From contig JAHWDD010000008.1 of NCBI GenBank assembly GCA_023897205.1, positions 1,488,001 through 1,552,000 on the forward strand: 64,000 nucleotides of DNA, read 5' to 3'. Position numbers and translations under genes: made by a program. Within the stretch, counting starts at the first letter, position 1; every line of letters starts with the position of its first letter. Origin of the DNA: Exophiala sp. HKRS030 (Eukaryota; Ascomycota; Eurotiomycetes; Chaetothyriales; Herpotrichiellaceae). The notes beneath the pieces were generated by a model. It searched no databases and had not been told where the DNA came from. It was given only the letters and a program-made list of their open reading frames with translations. This document shows, piece by piece, positions 23,064-33,671 of the stretch.

Positions 23064-23790
23064 TTCTCTAGAGGTGGTCAGGGTGTAGGAAGCGAGAAAC
23101 GGTACAATAGTTCAATACCTATGAGACTCACCTTTGCTTGCTAAGAACAGTGTCGTCTTTCACTCGGGATTCATCGTATTATATAGGGGCTTAAGGTGCT
23201 TTCTGAAAATTGCCCCTTGTCTAGCATGGCATATTGGATTGAATATGCCGCCGAATAAGCCGTTCAGAGAAAGCCGACAGCCAGACAAGGTCGGGCCCGA
23301 GTTTGTCAAGCTTTGGGAGGAACATGGAGCACATATCATTAGAGCCGACGAAAACCACTTGAGAACAATACTATCATCAATGAGGTGTTAGTTCATGGAG
23401 AGAAAAGGACAGGGCATTGCTTTGTGTGTAGAATACCTGGTCTGAACCAATTAAGGCGGCATAGTTCGTTGTACCTATACGAATACGAGAATCGGGGTTG
23501 CCAAGACTTTCCACTGCTGCGAATCTTCGGACCAAGGCTAGAGCTTCTCGAGAGCAGATTCAGCATCGTGAAGCGCGAATAGTCCTGAAGCTGTACGACC
23601 GAAACCCAATTGTCGACATTGTGCAGTATTGCTGGTTTGAAGGCCCAGTGCCTCGCTTTCTGCGAAGCCCCCCAAAAGATGGCAAGCCCAGCCATCAGAC
23701 CGTCGGGTATATATTTGATTTTCCCTTTGACGAGCTCACCAAGACTGACATTCAACAGCGGCCTGCTTGCGGTTTCTTCGTTTACAAACC
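23064..23790. other. Divergent intergenic region, MFS / mrpL16
   Basis: Carries promoters for both genes. Open frames in this stretch have no recognisable features. Confidence 0.5.
23179..23185 (-). promoter_or_regulatory. TATA box of the MCT-type transporter
   Basis: TATATAA on the minus strand, about 116 bp upstream of the start codon at 23063. Confidence 0.45.
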
Positions 23791-24540
23791 ATGAACTCTC
23801 CCTCCCTGGTCCTTTCCTCCACCAGGTCGCACCTGAGACCACAGCTGCCTGTGACGGCACGCCCGACGCAAGATCTCTCACGATGCGGCCGAACGTTTTC
23901 CACGATCCCCGCCAGACAAGATTGGCTCACTCCCAAGAGACCTGAGAAGAGAAAATCCATGGTAGGCAGGCCTCGCATGCCCACAGGCGGATCGATGCGC
24001 GGAACAACTGTCGTATGGGGAGATTACGGCCTGCGGATGAGAGACCACGACCGAAGAGTGTCGGCAAAGCAACTGCGCACCGGCGAACAGACCATCCACC
24101 AGAGATTACGAGGCGAACGATACAAGCTGTACAAGCGAGTCAGCGCCAACATCGGCGTCTACACAAAAGGAAACGACGTGCGTATGGGTAAGGGAAAGGG
24201 CAAGTTTGATTACTGGGCGGCTCGAATTCCTGTTAGCAGAATCGTCTTCGAGCTCAAGGGAAATATTCACGAACAAGTCGTGCGAGACGCCTTTAGATTG
24301 GCTGGAAACAAACTACCCGGGTTGTACGAATTCGTCAAAAAGGGCGATCCACCGGTGGTGGGAATCACAAAGTTGGGCAAGGGAGTGACCCTCGAGTCGC
24401 TGAAAGAAGCCAAGAGACCAGTTGAACCAAAGGACAAGGTACCAGAACAACCTGTTACTCCTCCTATGGCGGATGGGCCTCCCCAGTCAGTCTCTACCGA
24501 CTTCGACAAGCCACCAACGACCGTCCATGTTTCGCCATGA
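23791..24540 (+). CDS. Mitochondrial large ribosomal subunit protein uL16m (MRPL16)
   Basis: Intronless 249-residue protein of the mitochondrial ribosome. The start MNSPSLVLSS (context AACCATGAA) opens an Arg/Ser-rich, acid-poor N-terminus that looks like a mitochondrial targeting peptide of about 45 residues. The L16 domain follows: RRVSAKQLRTGEQTIHQRL, then RVSANIGVYTKGNDVRMGKG and GKFDYWAARIPVSRIVFEL, which hold the conserved RMGKGKG loop and the WxA..G/P pattern of bacterial L16. The C-terminal 50 residues (Pro-rich) are an extension beyond bacterial length. An in-frame ATG at 23767 would add eight residues. Identification is secure. Confidence 0.93.
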   Translation: MNSPSLVLSSTRSHLRPQLPVTARPTQDLSRCGRTFSTIPARQDWLTPKRPEKRKSMVGRPRMPTGGSMRGTTVVWGDYGLRMRDHDRRVSAKQLRTGEQTIHQRLRGERYKLYKRVSANIGVYTKGNDVRMGKGKGKFDYWAARIPVSRIVFELKGNIHEQVVRDAFRLAGNKLPGLYEFVKKGDPPVVGITKLGKGVTLESLKEAKRPVEPKDKVPEQPVTPPMADGPPQSVSTDFDKPPTTVHVSP

Positions 24541-24582
24541 TATGTGCTTATAATACAAGATCCTCACCACTTCGATGCATTT

Positions 24583-25053
24583 TCAGGCGCCAACACCAGA
24601 ACCGGGGCCGTAACCTTGCTTCGGTCGCGAGTCTGGTTGTTTGCTGCTCTGATCTGGTGTACCACCGAAACCACCTTCTTGACCAGCGGAGCCAATCGAA
24701 GAATTTGTCTTCCCTCCTACACCGAATTCCGAGATGTTTTGGCCATATCGAATATTGTCGGCTGTCTTTTGTGCACGGTCATCCGATATCGAGGCTTCTT
24801 CAGAGGTATTTGGACCAGCTGCACGTAATTTACGTCAGTCACAAGAAATCCGATTCGAGGGCAGCGTCTCACGTACAGCCGAGCTGGCCTCTCTGCTTTG
24901 AGGTCGGGAGCGTTTGTGTCTTGATGGACTCGTATCTACCCCATTCGTGTCAGCGTGTACTGAGTATAGAGGGATAGTGGTAGAAATATACTGCGGAGTT
25001 TCGCCTCCTGGCACTGTATCCATAGTTTTATCGGCGGAATCTGAGCTGCTCAT
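24583..25053 (-). CDS. Small hypothetical protein, three exons
   Basis: A 118-residue gene that only appears when two introns are removed: exons 24992-25053, 24877-24935 and 24583-24818, with introns GTATAT..GTAG (CTGAC branch) and GTACGT..GCAG (CTGAC branch). Both joins keep phase. The product is hydrophilic and glycine/serine-rich: MSSSDSADKTMDTVPGGETP at the start, DRAQKTADNIRYGQNISEFG in the middle and GQEGGFGGTPDQSSKQP near the end. The AxNIRYGQxISExGxGGKT-like block looks like a conserved short motif of small fungal proteins, but I do not know a function. No signal peptide or membrane segment. It converges on mrpL16, with only 42 bp between stops. An in-frame ATG at 25134 is a less likely start. 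Confidence 0.65.
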
Positions 25054-25746
25054 TTTGTAATTCTTGAAGGTGTCGTACCAGTCACAAGTCAGTACGTTGT
25101 CTATGGTCTGCGTAATGGTGTGAAATAAGTCCATCTAAAAGCAACAAGCTGGTTTCTAGCCCATGCTTGGGTGCGATCACTGAAGTCTGTTTTCTGTTGA
25201 GCTGCGACTACTGCCACATCCACCCACCATATTCAATGGTTTACGTCATGAAACGTCAGGTCACGTGCACGCGATGATGAGGTCAACTCTGCTTCTTCAT
25301 TTTGCATGTCGTTTGAATTGAATCATAACCCTCATCAAGTTGGGAACTTTCTTGTTTGGTACACTTTTGGACGATTGTAGATGTGATCAGGCATGCTGCC
25401 ACAGTGTAGCCTTCACACGGGAGACACGGGTCGCCTGTTATTTGTGTTTGTTCATGATGCGTAACGGTTTGAATGTTGATGCATGCTAGGTACTCGTACT
25501 CTCTCCAAGTTACAGGTAGCATAGCGCCTCACCTCTGGTGCTGTCTTACTTGATTCACTCAGACATTCCGACATGGAGAAGACAGCCGATCACCCGCAAG
25601 CAAGACCACCACTCAGGGCACGATCAACATCAATTGTGTCTCAATCCCTCATCTTGGATGCTTTTGCCTCGTTTAAACTTAGCCCGGAACTACAAACGTA
25701 TCTTCGGAATCATTCTAGAGGCGAAGATTACGAATATCCCGACCTC
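25054..25746. other. Intergenic region
   Basis: Upstream of the small gene and downstream of the M20 hydrolase; no gene recognised. Confidence 0.5.
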
Positions 25747-27115
25747 TCATAGCTTTGTCGCAGGCCCCATTTCTTGTTGGAACTGTGCCCGCGCCTCTTT
25801 CATCAATTCAGGTTTCACGAGCAGGTCAAACGCTGTGGCAGCCATGCCCATTCCATTCTCAAGCGCACGTTCAAAAGCTTCACTTGTTCCCGCAGCAGCA
25901 GCAAATGCCGGGGTATGAGGCTGAACACTTGGGTCTTCGGTTCCGATGCTGAATGCGCAATGCAAACCAGGAACTTCATATGTGACATTGCCCATGTCCG
26001 TTGAGGCTCCTCCAATACCCCCATCGTTGCGTTCCTGGAAGTCTCGGCCGAGACCACGCATGTGGCGGGTAAACTCTCGTACCAACACATTGTTGGGGCA
26101 GAGATCCTTGTAATCGTTCTCCCTGGCACAAGTATTAATCGCATGCTTTCGAAACCAAGTAGGGAAGATACTCACACTTTCCAGGCACACTCAACTGTAC
26201 AGCCCGTTGCATGAGCACCAGCCTGGAAACATGCTTCAACCTTTTGGGAGAGCTCCTGGACCTGTGGCGCAGTCTCGTCTCTCAGATAGTATTCGAGGCT
26301 GGTTGTATCCGGAATGATGTTTGGCTCGGCCCCTGCTTGCCTAAAAACACCGTGCACGCGGACAGAGGGTGGTAACTGTTGTCGGAGCAGTGAAATATTC
26401 ACATAAGATGCAACTATAGCATCTAAAGCATTCTTGCCCTTCCAGGGGCTGAACCCTGCATGGGCATTTTGACCTTTGAACGTGACCATGACCTGTCGAC
26501 GAGCAAGCGATTTAGCCCCAGAGATTCCGTCAACTCTTGCGGGCAGCACACCCGTTGGGTGAGCCATTAGGCAGGCGTCCACATTCACATATGCTCCGGC
26601 TCGTAACAAGCGCACTTTGCCTCCACCACCTTCTTCAGCAGGAGTTCCGAGGAGTCGAACTCTTCCTTCTCGTCCACTTTGCCCAAGTGCTTCGGCCGCT
26701 GCAATAAACGCCGCTATGGAGCTGGTGGCGATCAGATTGTGTCCACAGGCATGTCCAAGGCCAGGAAGCGCGTCATATTCGGCATTGAAAACAACCAAGC
26801 TTCCGCCGTGTCCTGCTTCTACCTCGAAAGACGTCTCAAGGCCATAGGTATGTCGTTTCACAGAATAGCCTAGGCTCTCCATCAAAGTGCATATGTTGTC
26901 GTGGGCCTGGAACTCTCTATAGTTCAGCTCTGGATTGTCGTGAATCTGTGGTGGGAGAGCATGAGCGTCAAGGCTCTCGATCATGTTTGAGGAAGAGCGG
27001 AACAGACCTTTTTACAGATGTCGCCCAGCTGAGCCTTGTGCTTCTCAATGGACTTTGAGACACTGCTGCGCAGGCTCTCGTCTGAGAAGGACTCAACTCG
27101 CGCTGTAGCTATCAT
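25747..27115 (-). CDS. M20 family metal-dependent amidohydrolase (M20D / PM20D2-like)
   Basis: A 417-residue zinc hydrolase from exons 27008-27115, 26176-26945 and 25747-26122. The M20 metal-binding motifs are present: NAEYDALPGLGHACGHN (Asp and two His side), GTPAEEGGGG (catalytic/ligand Glu pair) and the lid domain with FKGQNAHAGFSPWKGKNALD. The layout fits the cytosolic M20D group that includes aminobenzoyl-glutamate hydrolase and the mammalian beta-alanyl-lysine dipeptidase PM20D2. It has no signal peptide, so it probably cleaves an imported N-acyl amino acid or dipeptide. Neighbours on the right are a divergent Zn2Cys6 regulator (488 bp apart) and a Dal5-type permease, which supports an import-then-hydrolyse role; that part is inference. 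Confidence 0.88.
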
Positions 27116-27603
27116 GATAGTACGCCTGTCCTGCTTTCTCTAGGTGAGTTCCTATGATGTCGTGAATCGGGTTGAGCGAGAACAACCCATCTTGAAGAGT
27201 AAGATATCCATGGCAGCTCTTTATATTGCTCATCCTCGCCTTAAGGCCAGCCCAGCCGTGCAGCGTGCACGCCATAACTTTCTGGAATAGCTGCATGGGC
27301 ACATCGAGATACTCGTGTCTTAGCCCTGTCAATCACCTCCACATGGTGTTCCTCGGCAAAAACTGACCACACTCGACTCTTATCGCAGTTCTCCGCTCAC
27401 CCACTCCATTAGCCGACTCAACCACTCGGCTTGCATCGTCTTTAATATCATGGTACTGGTCTGATCAACGTTCTAATCCTTCTCTTTGCGATTTATTGCA
27501 ACCCAGGGCATCCCTTTGTCATGGCAAACGGCACTCGTCCTCCTTCAAGATCTGTGCCGCGGTCAAGGAATGGTATGTAAAAGATCTGGTCATCTGCTAG
27601 CCA
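27116..27603. other. Divergent promoter region, M20 hydrolase / Zn2Cys6 regulator
   Basis: 488 bp shared by two divergent genes; no gene inside. A natural place for an operator of the neighbouring regulator. Confidence 0.45.
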
Positions 27604-29487
27604 ATGGCTCGATTTGGAACCGCTGACCATTGGCTAGGCTGTGCGACATGTCGCGTGAGGAAGCTGAAATGTGATGAGTTTCATCCAATCTGTGGACGAT
27701 GTTCAAAAGCGAGATTGAGTTGCGACTGGAATTTACCAACAAGGGCAACTCGAGGAGGAGCTTCACAAGCCTCGGCCAGCACCGTCGTAACCTCGCGACC
27801 TCTGGCTCCCGCCCCTCGTCCTCTCCGTCTGCGATCTCCCTCTGTCATTACCACCACGGATACGAAGAGCCCGGCTTCGATGGACAGCGGGAGCACCTCA
27901 ACTACAATCTTCACCTTTGCTGGCAGTAGTTCTGAACATGCTTCCCCAAGCATCAATTTGTCACTCTCCAGGTTGACCCAAACGCACGAAGTTGCGCGTG
28001 CAAGCCCGAGTTCAAGTCCCACCCGGGACCTCTCAGCACCTTCGCACTCAGCGTTCCCCGCTTCACATGCTGCTTTGGCCGATTCCTTGAGACTCACTCC
28101 ACAGGATCGACAGGCCTTTTTGTATGTTCCTGGCTCGGTCTTAGTTCTCCGCTTTGGTAAGCCATTTGAGTGGAGTAGCATATCCTATGTCTATTCGAAC
28201 ATAGCAAACACATATGCGGGCGTTATGAGAGTGTTCATAGCTGGCGCATCCATGGAGCTGCGCTCGAAAGAACTTCTCGATATTCATAAAGGTGAGTTCG
28301 CGCCAGAAAAGCTTGAGCGAGCTCGACGTCTGGAAGAGTCTGCAACTAGCCACTACCTACTAGCTCTCAAAGACTTGTCCGGTCTGGTAGAGCATATCAC
28401 TTCAACAGGCGGAACAAAAGATGAAGTGGATGCCCTTTTTTCCATGTGGTTTCTGATTCTCCATTTCGGTTTCTATCAGTCCCAGTGTGTTGGTGCAGCG
28501 CATCTGCACCTAAATGGGATTCGATCCTTCCTCAAGCCATATCTCAGATCCTGTGCTGAGCAGGGCAAGGATGGGCTCCCATTGGTATCACGACAGCTAC
28601 TCTATTACATTTCGTAAGGATTTCCCTTCACTATCATTCACACTGCTAATCTGAATCCATCAAGCTACCTGGACATACATCTCGCATTTGGAAGCAAAGA
28701 AGGCGGCAAACTATGGACAGATCTACTTTCCGAAGATGCCCAGTCGCCCTTTTCTCATGATGGTCTATTTCATGGTGCAAGATCATGTCTGGCCAAGTTA
28801 TGGGGCCCTCAATATCCAACCAGTGAATTGTTCGATGACCTGGAAAATTACAGGCCGCTTCACTTCTTGCATCTGTGCCAGAAGCCCAAAATTGGGATCC
28901 TGAATCTGGCGACCGTTTCGAACCTTGGCTATAATGACAGGGAAGGACGACATCGGCTGTGGAAACAGATCACGAAATTGTCAGAGGTATGACGGGAAAA
29001 GTATCGCCACTGCTTTTACCGTGCTAATGAAAGCACCTAGGAATTTGCCGATATGTTAGAACTGGCAGATAGAGTCCCCGACTCAGGTGGCAGGAGACTC
29101 ATATGGACCTTATACCATGCGACGCTCGACTTCTATGCACTCCAGGTCCTGTACTCGTGCCTGGACCCCCATGATGAACACCCACCGTGGCTCGATCGGA
29201 TTCTAGCGACCATTATTAGCATCGGGTACAAAGCTGTGAGAGAGGATCCTCGGCAATTGTATCGCCTGGTCTGGCCCCTTGCTATTGCAATGGTAAGAAC
29301 GAGGGATTTAGTCCATCTCGATTGGCTCAAGGACCAGCTTGTCCGAGCTCAACTTCTCTTTCCCAACTTGAGCTTTCCCCAGGCGGCCTGGAACAGGGTA
29401 GGACCTTTGGGTCAGCTCCTCGTAGAAGCAGACCGAACGTGTCGTTCTGCATGTATAACAGCAGATCAGCAACTATTGAATGGATAA
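27604..29487 (+). CDS. Zn2Cys6 fungal transcription factor
   Basis: A 592-residue regulator from exons 27604-28613, 28665-28986 and 29041-29487 (introns of 51 and 54 nt). The zinc cluster sits at the extreme N-terminus with Cys13, 16, 23, 30, 33 and 40 (CATCRVRKLKC..CGRCSKARLSC). A Ser/Thr/Pro-rich linker follows (residues 50-150), and then a helical fungal-specific domain of the Fungal_trans_2 type (ELRSKELLDIHKGEF, LHFGFYQSQCVGAAHLHLNG, LLVEADRTC). It lies between the M20 hydrolase and the Dal5-type permease and is their likely pathway regulator; this is by position only. Confidence 0.86.
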
Positions 29488-29979
29488 AGAGCCACTTTTC
29501 TTTCATGTTCTTGGGGTATACAAGACATCAGCTATCTGCACGAGGATTAATTCCGCTCCCACGCCACACAATACTGAGATATCTTCCCTTCAACGAAACT
29601 GTTGCCACAAGCCTTCGCCGACGCATCCAATCATGAGGGTTCTGCCTCGGCTATCAGCGACTGGCGATTGGTCAAACCTCCCGATTGGCGGATGCAGCCA
29701 ATACCCGCCCACCTCAACATGCATATCGCGAATCTTCGAGGCTTGCCAATGTACCAGATAGTTGCCGGCGCGGTTCATGATGCCACACGGCGTGTCGAGA
29801 AAGCATGCAGCTATCAATCTTACCCATGTTTGGAGATGACAGAGCGCACATGTCCCTCCGCTTTGAAGGGGCAGATTTGTCTATTTAATGAAGGATCTCT
29901 ACCTACAACATTGTTATGCTACATTGACAAAGCTCAGTCAATGATTAGAGTCATTCGAACTGCATAAAGAATTCGAACA
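29488..29979. other. Intergenic region, regulator / permease
   Basis: Promoter and leader region of the permease; no gene recognised. Confidence 0.45.
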
Positions 29980-31773
29980 ATGTCCACCTTGAAGAGCCAG
30001 ATTGGTGCCACAATGAGTGACAAGCAGATCGAGACTGAGCTCGGCGAATCCCTTGCACTTCGCGAATCTGCCTTGACCACGAATGTGCCGGGGGAGCTGA
30101 CTCCAGAAGACGACAAGGCAATTCTGAGGCGAATCGACCTTCAGTATGAATGAAACTATTGCTCTGAGGGAATATCAACTGACCTAGTCTATCCAGTCTC
30201 ATGCCGCTCCTCACGATATCATATATGCTACAGTTCATTGACAAGCAAACGCTCAATTTCTCCTCAATCATGGGAATAATGACAGATTTGGTAGATACCA
30301 GGGCCACAAATACGTTACAAATACAGACATCTGATACTGCGGACTATAGGATCTGAAAGGCACAGACTATACCTGGTGTGCCAGCGCCTTCTACTTCGGG
30401 TACCTTGCATTCACAAGCGTTGGGAGTTTTCTCATGGTCCGTTTACCCATTGGAAAATACCTGGCCACATCAAGGTAAGCCAACAGTACAATTAGACTTG
30501 GCTGCTTGATGTAACTTTTGTGAACAGCATCATCTGGGCTATTATTCTTGGGTGTCATGCCGCAACACAAAGCTTCACCGGCCTGTTCATTGCAAGGTTT
30601 TTCCTTGGAGCCGCCGAAGCGTCCATCAGCCCCGGCTTTTCTCTGATCACCGGAATGTGGTACAAGCGACAAGAGCAGCCATTTCGACACGGGATTTGGT
30701 TTTTTGGCAACTCTGTTGCAGTCATGTTTGGTTCGCTGCTTGGTTACGCCATTGCACACATCCGTGGAAGTCTTGCTGCTTGGCGGGTGAGTCGACCGTC
30801 TCTTCTTTTGCGGCGGCATTCTAATCTCCTGTCCTCAGTGGGGTTTCATCATATTTGGTCTGGTGACCTTGGTATGGGCCATCGTGCTCCTCATCTTCCT
30901 TCCCGATGCACCCATGAAGGCACGTTTCCTGTCTCCAGAGCAGAAGGTCAAAGCGGTCGACCGGGTTCGGTCCAACCACACCGGCATAAAGGACAATCAT
31001 TTCAAATGGGAACACGTTCGAGAAGCACTTACGGACGTCAAAATCTGGCTGCTGGTCATCTACCAACTTTCATTCAGTATTCCCAATGGGGCCTTCACCG
31101 CTTTCAGCAGCATCATCCTAAACGGCTTCGGCTTCACCATTTTCCAGGTCTACCTGCTCAGTATTCCCATGGGTGTCGTGCATGCAATTTTCTCGCTCGG
31201 ATGCACGCTTCTGTGTAGTCGGTTCAAAAACATCAGGACTCTCGTCGCTGCCTCGATTTGTTTGGTCAGCTTGGGTGGCTCAATGTTGGTGCGGTACGGT
31301 CCCAATCAGGGAAGTAAGCTGGTCGGTCTCTACCTTTTTATCATATACGTCGCCGGCTTCCCCCTCAGCCTGTCCATGATCTCATCGAACGTTGCCGGCT
31401 TCACCAAAAAAAGCGTTGCGTCAGGAATGATGTTTATGGCTTATACGGGCGGAAACATTATAGGCCCGTTCCTGTTTTTCCCACATCAAGCACCCACTTA
31501 TTCGGTAGGTTTCCTCTGATTCAGCCATTGGATCCGCTTCCTCCCTTTGGATAACCTCTGGCTGACATGGATTCTGAACAGAGCGGCTTTCTCGGAACAG
31601 GTATCTGCTTTGGCATTGCTACAGTTTCTATGGTCACCCTTCGGTTTGTGATCATCTTTGAAAACAAACGACGCGACAGAGTTCAGAGGGAAGCGCCTGC
31701 TCAACATTGCGAGGACCAATCCATTAATGATCTGACTGATAAGGCGAAGATGAATTTTCGATACCTGTATTGA
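29980..31773 (+). CDS. MFS permease, allantoate/anion:cation symporter (Dal5) type, six exons
   Basis: A 499-residue plasma membrane permease. Exons: 29980-30143, 30197-30290, 30350-30474, 30528-30786, 30839-31504, 31582-31773; all five introns are 52-77 nt and all joins keep phase. The family signature RRIDLHLMPLLTISYMLQFI is restored by choosing the second AG (30196) of the first intron. DKQTLNFSSIMG and RFFLGAAEASISPGFSLITG mark segments 1 and 4-5. Family members carry allantoate, ureidosuccinate, nicotinate, dipeptides or other anions. Placed next to an M20 amidohydrolase and a Zn2Cys6 regulator, it is a good candidate importer for the hydrolase substrate. Confidence 0.88.
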
Positions 31774-31974
31774 GTCACGAGAAGGCATCATTCTACGAGA
31801 CTGACAATCTTGCCAAGAGAGCAACGATGCGGCGACGCCATTCAATCTGCATTCGTCCATGTCTTCCCGGGCGGAGTATTTTCAAAAGTAGATTTCTGGA
31901 ACTCAACATTGGCAGCTAAGGAGGATAAAGGGACTTCTCAGAGATAGGCGAGAACTAGAGAGTACTAAAGAGAC

Positions 31975-32060
31975 CGCAGTAGAAATCAGATTGTCGTTGC
32001 GAGAGTGCGTGAGAGCGTGAGTGAGAGGGTAAGAAGAAAGTGAGGAGAGGGTGAGTCGTG
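31975..32060. repeat. Purine-rich low-complexity tract
   Basis: Imperfect GAGAG, GTGAG and AGAAG words for about 85 bp, on one strand only; no regular period. Confidence 0.5.
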
Positions 32061-32797
32061 AGTAGGTCGTCTTAAAAGCGGCACTGTCTCTGTGAGCGGC
32101 CGAGGGCTCGGAGCAGTTTGACCATTGCTCCTGCTACCAAGTTCTACTTTCTCTGATAGAATCGAGTCTTAGATATTGTTGTTTCTTGTAGTGGCAGAGA
32201 ACAACATAGTCTTGTAAAGAGGTAATATATAGAATTAACGCCTATTGTTATCTCACTAGATGGTAAAGAACCTGCATCTATATATTTAAGCGTTGAATGG
32301 CGGAATGCAACTATTGCCCTTCTATTGTAGTATAGTTGATGTTTCTTTATGATTGCACACCGAGTACACCTCTATAACTAGTAATGCCAATATAGACGAA
32401 TAGAGAATTTGCAATCCAAGTAGACCTATACAGAGAGATCATGAATTAGAATGGTTGTTGTTACAGGATTGGGCCCATGTTCTCACATTTGGTCGGTTCG
32501 AGGTGTCGAAGAATTTAGGGGTTTTACGGAATTTCGCAAAGCACAAAATAATTGAGCCGCCTACCGATCGCGACTTCAGCAGACAGCCACCAGAGTATTG
32601 ACGATCCCTAATGCCGAGCAAAGGAGAACAGAGTCACATCTCCGGCTCACCGGTCTATGTGGTGCTATTTGCCACTTTCCGTGTAATCACCGAAAGGATC
32701 AAGTAAGTTTGCACTTGAACCGTTGCACCACAAACGATGATAGTGTACTTGTTCTGCGTCACAGTGAACCGGTCTCGGGCAGTAGAGGAAGAGATTA

Positions 32798-32806
32798 TCA
32801 GATAAG
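32798..32806 (+). promoter_or_regulatory. Candidate iron-GATA factor site
   Basis: ATCAGATAA fits ATCWGATAA, the consensus of SreA/Sre1-type repressors; the palindromic context TTATCAGATAA presents it on both strands. It lies 3' of FTR1, so function is uncertain. Confidence 0.3.
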
Positions 32807-32953
32807 ATTACAATCATGATCAGTTGTGAAGCGGAGCATCAGACCACGATCAACCAATAAGTCGCCATGTCTGGAGCAAGGGTTTGGCAGAGCAAGCGAG
32901 CCGCAATGGTCTCGATTGCCAAAAGAAGACCCCGAGGCCGGGATCAGGCGATT

Positions 32954-32962
32954 ATCAGATAA
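32954..32962 (+). promoter_or_regulatory. Candidate iron-GATA factor site
   Basis: Second ATCAGATAA in the same context (GATTATCAGATAA shared with the site at 32798), 3' of FTR1. Confidence 0.3.
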
Positions 32963-33671
32963 AAAAGCCTCAAGGTATGGGATGGGTCTCTACCGAACTG
33001 CATGTGGTCCAGCGCAGAGGTGCCACGTTGATCGGCACGGTCACGCAGACGCAGGTGTGGGTTGAGGAAGCAAATCCGCCCTGCCCACGAGCAAAGTGGC
33101 ACAAGCTTAAGCGGGAAACACCAGATTCCACTGTTTTCTCTCGGCAGGGTCCCCAGACATGTCCCATATCCCGCGGAGCTCGGTAGCTTATGCCTCTAGT
33201 GCGCCCAGACAAGGCCAAGAAGCCCAGAGAAAGGCTTGGGATGAGCTTCAGGCAGACTTCCGCAAAAGTGGTGTGAGACCGGTCTTTTTTTTTTTGATGG
33301 TCTCTGCATCAAGCGAAGATTTTCAAAACACTGCTCCGACAAGGGGCCAGTACTCACTTGGCTCGCTTCACAGACCAACAAGCGATATCGGAGTCAGTCT
33401 CAGATGTTTTCAGTCAACGTGGCATTACTGGCCACTTTGTGACTCGGATGTCTAGCAGGGAATGAAATTGTAAGACCTATGGGAGGAAGGATGCAGTTAC
33501 CACAGAAGTCGATTCCGAAGCTGTATCTACCAACTAGTAAACATGACAATCACTGGACGAGCCCCGAAGCAAGGCGGCGGCCATCCTCTCTTCGACCTCA
33601 TCTTACTCCAGCCGACACACAATGTCGTGAAGTCAGTGGCCAAGTTCACATAAGTTCACGCCTGCCTAGAC

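Larger units (their letters stand above)
31774..33671. other. Gene-poor region of compositional change
   Basis: 1.9 kb without a gene. It holds a purine-rich low-complexity run (31975-32060, GAGAG/GTGAG words) and an AT-rich stretch (32150-32450) that could be old transposon sequence, though I find no terminal repeats. Two ATCAGATAA words lie at 32798 and 32954. Confidence 0.45.

Noticed and set aside
23134..23391. 85-codon plus-strand frame upstream of mrpL16
   Set aside because: Overlaps the transporter promoter, with no recognisable domain or continuation.
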